DNA from: Monilinia fructicola
Lineage: Eukaryota > Ascomycota > Leotiomycetes > Helotiales > Sclerotiniaceae
Assembly: GCA_008692225.1 (NCBI GenBank)
Contig: VICG01000014.1
Span: 1,116,001 to 1,180,000, forward strand
Reading direction: 5' to 3'
DNA length: 64,000 bases
The notes beneath the pieces were generated by a model. That model saw only the letters and a program-made list of their open reading frames with translations. It did no database searches and was not told the origin of the DNA. Both the position numbers and the translations under genes were made by a program. Below are positions 58,401 through 64,000 of the stretch, in pieces. How positions within the stretch are numbered: the stretch's first letter is position 1; each line of letters starts with the position of its first letter.

Positions 58401-59530
58401 TGGCTCTTACATCCGGGTATCATTTTTGGGTATTGCCACAACATCTGCATGTAAACGAGGCGAGATCAAAATGAAAGAGTATTCGTGCGGGAGGGAAAGA
58501 GAGAGAGACGTGCGTTGTTCCTGGGGATATACTCCGCATTAGTACATATTCACTTTTTTCATTCATCCATTCTGTCGTTTCATCTTCTTTCATTTGTCTT
58601 TGGGGGTTGTGGTTTCCTTTCTAATCTCTGATTGTGTATGAGTATGAGTTTGAGTATGATAAGTATGAGATTATGAGTGTTAGCATGGAACAGGATGGAT
58701 TGGGCAAGGATGGATAGTTTGGATGCTGAATCCGGTATGGAATCCATTGCATCCCACGCTCTCTTCTCTTTTTTGTCTGCAAAATAAAAAGAAATTAAAA
58801 GAAAAATGATACCATAGCCCCGTCTGTCATCTGGCGAGGAAAGGAAAGATACAGGGGGAGCAAAGGTGCGGGAAGGAGTTAAATCAAGCATTGCAGGAGT
58901 TTGGGCCGGTACAATCAGGACAGGTTGGGAGTGAGGAGCATTATATTTTGTGCTTGCAACACATGTAATTGTATAAAAGATTATGGGGTTTTTATCATAA
59001 AGCATGCATGCCGGCCAGGTCAGAAATCAAGTCATGGGAGGATCCATCGGGATCTACTGTACTAGTAGCTACTTCGACACTGAATTTGAAAGTACTATTA
59101 CATCCTTTATACAGACTGCACATCATTGTATGCATCCTTGTCTTATCCATGCATCGCACCTCAAAGCTTCCCACCTAGATAGTGTCTCATGATATCATTA
59201 GTGCTGGAACTCTTGCTCGTCGACTGCAGAATTGGGATATTGTGGCTTTCGACCCGCGGCGATGCAACATGAACGATACACAGAAAGGGGCGTGAAAACA
59301 CGAAAGTTGAGCGCAACAAGACGCAACAAGAGGAAAGAAAATAGCAACAAAATGGCCGGGGGGTTCGACGGCCGTCTCTCGGAATCCCCACAACCACAAC
59401 ATAACATTTACCAATGCCAAGGAACAACAGCCTCGCATCTTGACAGACGCCTTTCCCTCCCCGGGGTATCTCATGGGCCCGTAGAATCCAGCATTGTCCA
59501 TTGGCTGCGCAGATTGTCTGGGAGAGAGGG
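58401..59530. other. Intergenic, no supported gene
   Basis: Contains the convergent 3' ends of the CFEM gene and the Arg/Ser-rich gene. Frames at 58580-59005 and 59161-59589 (both minus) lack motifs and overlap several other frames. Confidence 0.45.
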
Positions 59531-60957
59531 TTAATCCTGCCAATGAGTTGGCACCACTGGCTCGACATCCTACATCCCAGAGGTATCATTAGCCCATCAA
59601 TTCATCATTGTTTCCGTCCGGTCGAGAAGAGGCTTACGATGTGTTCCGAATCGAAATCATAGTCGTCGAAGGACTCATCCATGATATTTCGGATTGGTCT
59701 TGGTTTCTCGGCTGTTCCTTGAGGTTAGCTAGAGATTTCAAATGGCGTGGTGGAAGCTGCTGGCTTACATGCGGAGAGGCACGACGAAGCTCTTGAATCC
59801 TTGAAATCAATGTCTCTTTGTTAATTCTAACTTTCGGGGGAGAGATGGGTTGATGGGGTTCAGCTGGTATGTGTGAGTTGTCTGCGAAATCTTGAATGGG
59901 GAAAGAACCGAGAAGACTTCGTTTCGGTCGATGTCTGTCCTGCTCTAGAACAGAAGTGGACTCCTTGGAGTGAATGCTCGAATGCTGGGGTGATACTTTA
60001 ACCGAAGGGGAAGATGGAATATCCTTTTTCCTCGCCTCCATCGTGGCACCTACCTTTTTTAATGGCGCTGACGCTCCGGCTTTGACTTTTTCGGGCATAA
60101 ATTAACGAGGAGACTTGACTCTGGATGTCAAGGCCCTCCATCCCTCTCAGTCTTTCTCTTTCTTTGATAAGTCTCGCATCTCTGGGCTTTGTGGGGGTGA
60201 TGGGTGTAATCTCCGCCCAATCGTTCGCTTTAGATGTCTCTACTACCTTGAGTTCCTTGTACTTACGACTAGCCATCTCCACCACGACTCTTCAACTGGA
60301 TCTGGTAAAGTAGGAGAAGTGGGAGAACCAGGAGCAGGTGCAGTCCATTCTCTATGCTTGCGACTAGCAAGCTCGGCCCAAGATTCTGTAACTGGTGTCT
60401 TGGATACGTTAGAGGTAGGAAACTACCGAGGGTATATCGGTATATATGGAGGATGGGGTAGGAAGTTACCTCTTTGTCATCCAAAGATTCTCCAGGATTA
60501 TGAGCGGAGACAACGGAAGGAGCTCTATATCTATACTCAGAAGATTTTCTCGGAGTCCGAGCGGCATACGATGGCCGGTAGTGATCACGATTTGCCACAC
60601 CCCTATGGCGTGGCGAGATCCTGTGAGGAGATCGAGACCTGTAGGATCTCGAGGTTGAAATTCTGGGCGAACCAGAGCGGGAGCGTTGGCGGGGTGGGCT
60701 TCTTGAGCGGTGGCGAGGTCTATGAAGTCTTGTGGAGCGCGGATTATAGTGACTCGCGTATTGTGGGCTTCTGGGCGAAGGACGGGCGGCGCGGTACTTT
60801 GATGGGTACTGGTTCGGAAAGGAGAGAGAGAAAGGTCCTTGGTATCTTGCTCCACATGAATTGGATTTGACTTTTCATCAGCGAAGTTTAGCACGAGAAA
60901 ACCACCCAGAGGCTCAAGATTGGCGTTGGGCCCTGAAGGCTTCTTTGACCGGCCCAT
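59531..60957 (-). CDS. Arg/Ser-rich, internally repeated protein of unknown function
   Basis: Start ATG at 60957 (MGRSKKPSGPNANLEPLGGF). It continues as an RS-rich segment (HRSRSPPRQRSRSGSP, SYRSRSPHRISPRHRGV), then two repeats of the type ESWAELASRKHREW and ESWVEMASRKYKEL, and a basic disordered region (KRSLLGSFPIQDFADNSH, RINKETLISRIQELRRASPH). The end is MDESFDDYDFDSEHI, spliced (intron 59570-59628 region, donor GTAAGC) to DVEPVVPTHWQD and a TAA at 59531. RS tracts suggest a nuclear RNA-related protein, but nothing conserved identifies it. Frame changes occur near 60815-60830 (TC repeat), near 60290 (a G missing from a GGG run, between the two repeats) and near 60050-60100, so exon limits are only approximate. 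Confidence 0.55.
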
Positions 60958-63181
60958 AGTTGTCAAGGTTGGTTTTGTTTAAGTGGTTGGTCCTTTACCA
61001 AACACCACTGTTGTTAGTGAGAAGAGTAAAAGTAAATTCGATAAATATTACTTGATGTTAGCAAGGTAGTAAAAGCTATCAGGTTATCGAATTAGCAAGT
61101 TGTTGTGTTTATTTTTGATTCTTTTGTTTACAACCATTGTGGGAGCAGTTTGAATCGGGATAACCTCGGGAAACTATGGACACTCGAGAGGAAGGTGTCT
61201 CGCTACCGTGGCAGAACTAAGCCTTCCAAGGTTCCTTATTGAGAATTATTTACATCATGAACATCATAATGTCTTTTATCAATCATGACCCAAACTTGAA
61301 GAAACCAAAAACTATATCCACATATATCCACCATTCTCATTATGTCTTCAAAATTTGAATCTTGAACTTTTCGTTCTTTCTTGCAATTGGGCCTTTGTTA
61401 ATGAAGCTTCTTTGAGAAACATAAGGGTTTCGTTTATCTACCTATAGGGGGAAGATTTAAGAGCCTCAGCCGATATAATCTGACATAATATCCCGCAACA
61501 CTGGTTGATTCTATACCTCCCTTGACCAATCAATGAATGCTTTGGCGCCACTTAATCTGGGATCAGCCTAAGTTATGGGTAGCGACTTGCATAAGCTATG
61601 AATCATTTATCCCTTCAGCCTTATAAAATAAGAAGTTCGCAGACACCGACGGCAGCCACAAACTTTCTCGCAAATTATCCAATCGGTCATAACTTTACCA
61701 GACTTGGTTCATTTCGTATGCCTTCCATCTGGATCAATCCAAGACTTGCTATTCTGAATTTATTTCAAATCATTTCTTTCCCGACCCCATAGTGTTGCCT
61801 GAATCGCCCCCAATGATATTCAGGAACGTCAAGGATGGAAGGCTCGTCCTCAAATAATCTCCAATTAGTAACATCACCATACTCTGGGGTCCTTAGGATC
61901 TTCCTATTTGGTTCTCCGAAGATGGTGGTTGTCCAGTACAGCATTCCATTCATACTTCTACTTCTACTCTGACTGTCTGACCTGCATATGCCCCCTCGTA
62001 AATGTCCCCGCAAGCCCTGTAAGTATGCTTAATGGCAGATCTTCTGATACGAAAGATTGCGTATCTCTCATTTCCCGTGGCCACGGGTGGCCTATGGTAA
62101 CACCAGCTTTGCCCTGACTTGACATCCCACAGGCTTCTTGGTCTTGACGGGCCAATTGCCATGATTGATCGGAATACCAGATTACTTGTTTGAGATATTG
62201 CAAGGGAAGCGTGCTGGTGGACAAATTTTTTTAGGATCTTCAGCCAATGACTAATTCAGCTGGAGCCTGCGCACTCCTCATCCTCAGTGAATCATTGCCA
62301 TTGCTGGACCACTCATTTGAAAAATTCAAGGGCCCGCATCGCTGTAGTTTGAGTAACACTGCAGCATGCAGCCCCTTACAAGTATTTTTGTATAATCTTT
62401 ACCGGCAATGCAGAAAAAATTTCAGGAACAAGATCTGTAAGAAACTTCCAAAGAGATGCCGCCACTAGCTGCACGACAGATCTTACTTCGTGTTTGAAGC
62501 GAAACAACCGTGACCATATTCATTTGGCGATACCCCTTCATATCTCTATGTTGCCCTTTTCAATTTTGGCCGAGCGCCGCTGGGCCTTTAGGGCATATGT
62601 GAGAATGGCGTCTCACGACCTGCATACATGAAATGGGACACTACAGGCATCGGGATAATTGGTTGCGGAAGAAAGTCCCTTTAGATCTTGAAACTGACCG
62701 CCAAAAATCAAGAGTTTGCTGCCATTCCTGGGCATGGTTAAGTCAGCCAAGGGCTCGGGGTGTCAAATTCGTGACTTGCATCAACCTAGTGGTCAGGTCA
62801 ACCTACATTGGCCCTCTCTGATCCTATAATAAATCCGCAGAAAATGATGGTTTGAGCCCATGGTACATAATTTGGAGTAAAATTTCATAGCACTTCCTAT
62901 CATTTATAAGTCCATCCACTTATATCGGCATCCACTTATATCGGCATCCACTTATATCGGAGCAGATCTTTTGTCTCATGAAGTGACTGGCCACCTTTGC
63001 GGTCTCCATGGTTGTTTCCTTCTTCTGGCTAAGGGATTTCCGGCCTTCTCTTCTGTGTTACTTCTAATAGACATGAGATACCAGAAACCAGTTGAAACTC
63101 TTAAATTCTTGGACCCTTGAGCTCCTGCATTAAATACGTCAAAGTAACATGGTAATAATCAACAATGAACTGGCAAATAAC
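60958..63181. other. Intergenic, one weak coding candidate
   Basis: A minus-strand stretch at about 61765-62224 has two protein-like frames (MNGMLYWTTTIFGEPNRKIL then TPEYGDVTNWRLFEDEPSIL; and GKAGVTIGHPWPREMRDTQS). They might be exons of one gene, but I recognise no family. A 16-bp triple repeat is at 62914-62961. The rest is AT-rich with no gene seen. Confidence 0.35.
62914..62961. repeat. 16-bp tandem repeat, three copies
   Basis: TCCACTTATATCGGCA is repeated three times, the last copy truncated, about 220 bp upstream of the NmrA-like ATG. Confidence 0.9.
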
Positions 63182-64000
63182 ATGATGCGAATTGCGATAG
63201 CAGGCTCAGGTGGCTTGGCACGGATTCTCGCTCATCACATCAACGAGACAGTACATCCATTCATCATATTGTCAAGAGAGGTTAGTTAACTCGAAAAATC
63301 GGCCTCTAAACCAAAATTTGACCAGGCTTTAGGCTCGACCAGATCTCGAGGTGCTCGGGTATCAAGTAACTGTGGTCAACTACGACAACCAGGATGATCT
63401 TCGTTTTCATCTTCGAGGCATAGATATCGTCATTTCGACAGTTTCTGGAATCTCTCAAATCAATCTTATTGACGCTGCCGCAAATTCTCGTGTCCAATGC
63501 TTCGTGCCGGCGGATTACCAAGATAAACTAGGGGGACGACCAACGAACGATCCCCTAGATCATGGAAGGGCTGCAAGTATTGAAAGGCTTCGACACTGGG
63601 CTCATCACCCTCGTCATCGAATGCGATATACTATTTTCGCTTGTGGGGTTTTCTATGAAGGTTTGCCCGAGGAGGTTTAGCATCGATAGGCATCGGAAAC
63701 TTCAACTGCAATTGGCTATCAAGGTTCTTATTTGATGAACATGGAGACCAACGCCGCAGAAATCGTGGAATATAGTACTGCAGGGTATCCCATTTCAGTG
63801 TCCATGACTTCTGCACATGATTTGGCAAGATTTATCGTTGCAGCTCTTGATTTGGATCAACGTATATGGCCTATAGAGTTTAGAATGCAGGGTGATAGAA
63901 AAACTGTAACGGAGATTGTGCAATATGCTGAGGCTGTCAAAGGACGTACGGCTCATCAGTCAGCTTCTGATAAAACTTGCAAAACTAATGCTAACAAGAT
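63182..64000 (+). CDS. NmrA-like NAD(P)-binding protein, 3' end cut by the window
   Basis: Exon 1 is 63182-63280, intron 63281-63332 (GTTAGT...TTTAG), and exon 2 runs from 63333 past the window edge. The N-terminus MMRIAIAGSGGLARILAHHI contains the Rossmann GxGGxA dinucleotide motif. VVNYDNQDDLRFHLRGIDIV, ISTVSGISQINLIDAAANS, FVPADYQDKLGG and YTIFACGVFYE follow the usual NmrA/isoflavone-reductase order. Then LMNMETNAAEIVEYSTAGYP and MTSAHDLARFIVAALDL. Fungal members act as NAD(P) sensors or as reductases in secondary metabolism; the substrate is unknown. Two compensating indels are inferred: one base missing at about 63658-63661 and one extra at 63697-63699. They remove the stops after GLPEEV. 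No neighbouring biosynthetic genes are visible in this window. Confidence 0.8.

Noticed and set aside
61598..62468. Plus-strand 60-73 codon frames
   Set aside because: Short, without motifs, and antisense to a slightly better minus-strand candidate that itself is weak.
1036..64000. Programmed +1 ribosomal frameshifting as explanation for the many frame breaks
   Set aside because: The sites share no slippery motif, differ in type (+1, +2, occasional -1), cluster several per gene, and sit in genes whose relatives need no frameshift. Sequence error is simpler.

Overview
This window looks like nuclear DNA of a filamentous ascomycete. Genes are single and monocistronic, most are cut by short GT-AG introns of about 45-200 bp, and some intron ends carry CTAAC-like branch sites. 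Intergenic DNA is AT-rich and full of microsatellites. The conserved genes (Erv41, ORMDL, Air-type zinc knuckle protein, replication factor C, Rex3 exonuclease, F-BAR/SH3 protein, Dbp5 helicase) are generic eukaryotic. The fungal-specific ones (DUF1996+WSC, CFEM, GPI-anchored Ser/Thr/Asn-rich wall protein, NmrA-like) point to Pezizomycotina. From protein flavour I would guess Leotiomycetes (Botrytis/Sclerotinia/Monilinia-like), but that is recollection, not a computed match.

Layout. 1-20 kb is a minus-strand stretch: an ERV41-like ER-Golgi cargo receptor (1036-2416), a secreted DUF1996+WSC protein (3520-5805), a class II aldolase/adducin-type protein (9170-10715), a GPI-anchored repeat protein (14877-16657) and an ORMDL sphingolipid regulator (19181-19925). 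22.9-25.3 kb holds a large zinc-knuckle protein (+). 25.3-33.9 kb has little convincing coding sequence. 33.9-36 kb is a three-finger C2H2 protein (+). 38.5-42 kb has an Rfc3/Rfc5-type clamp-loader subunit and a DUF676 lipase (both -). 44.6-46.6 kb is a Rex3-like exonuclease (+), 48.3-50.7 kb a Bzz1-like F-BAR/C1/SH3 protein (-), 52.6-54.1 kb the Dbp5 helicase (+), 55.6-58.4 kb a CFEM single-pass membrane protein (+), 59.5-61 kb an Arg/Ser-rich protein of unknown function (-), and an NmrA-like gene (+) runs off the right edge. There is no operon or biosynthetic cluster; the genes are mostly housekeeping with a few cell-surface proteins between them.

The strongest observation is window-wide. 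Most of the conserved genes are broken by tiny indels at homopolymers or dinucleotide runs. Removing one or two bases at each point restores both the family sequence and the intron phase. At least fifteen such sites occur in ten genes, including ones essential in yeast (RFC5, DBP5). This is best read as uncorrected indel error in the underlying sequence rather than biology, and an automatic annotation of this contig will mis-call these genes. Other items of interest are a GC-AG intron in the DUF1996 gene, an interstitial telomere-like tract near 37.0 kb, a CFEM receptor-like protein with a very long cytosolic tail, and recurring TACTCCGTA palindromes.
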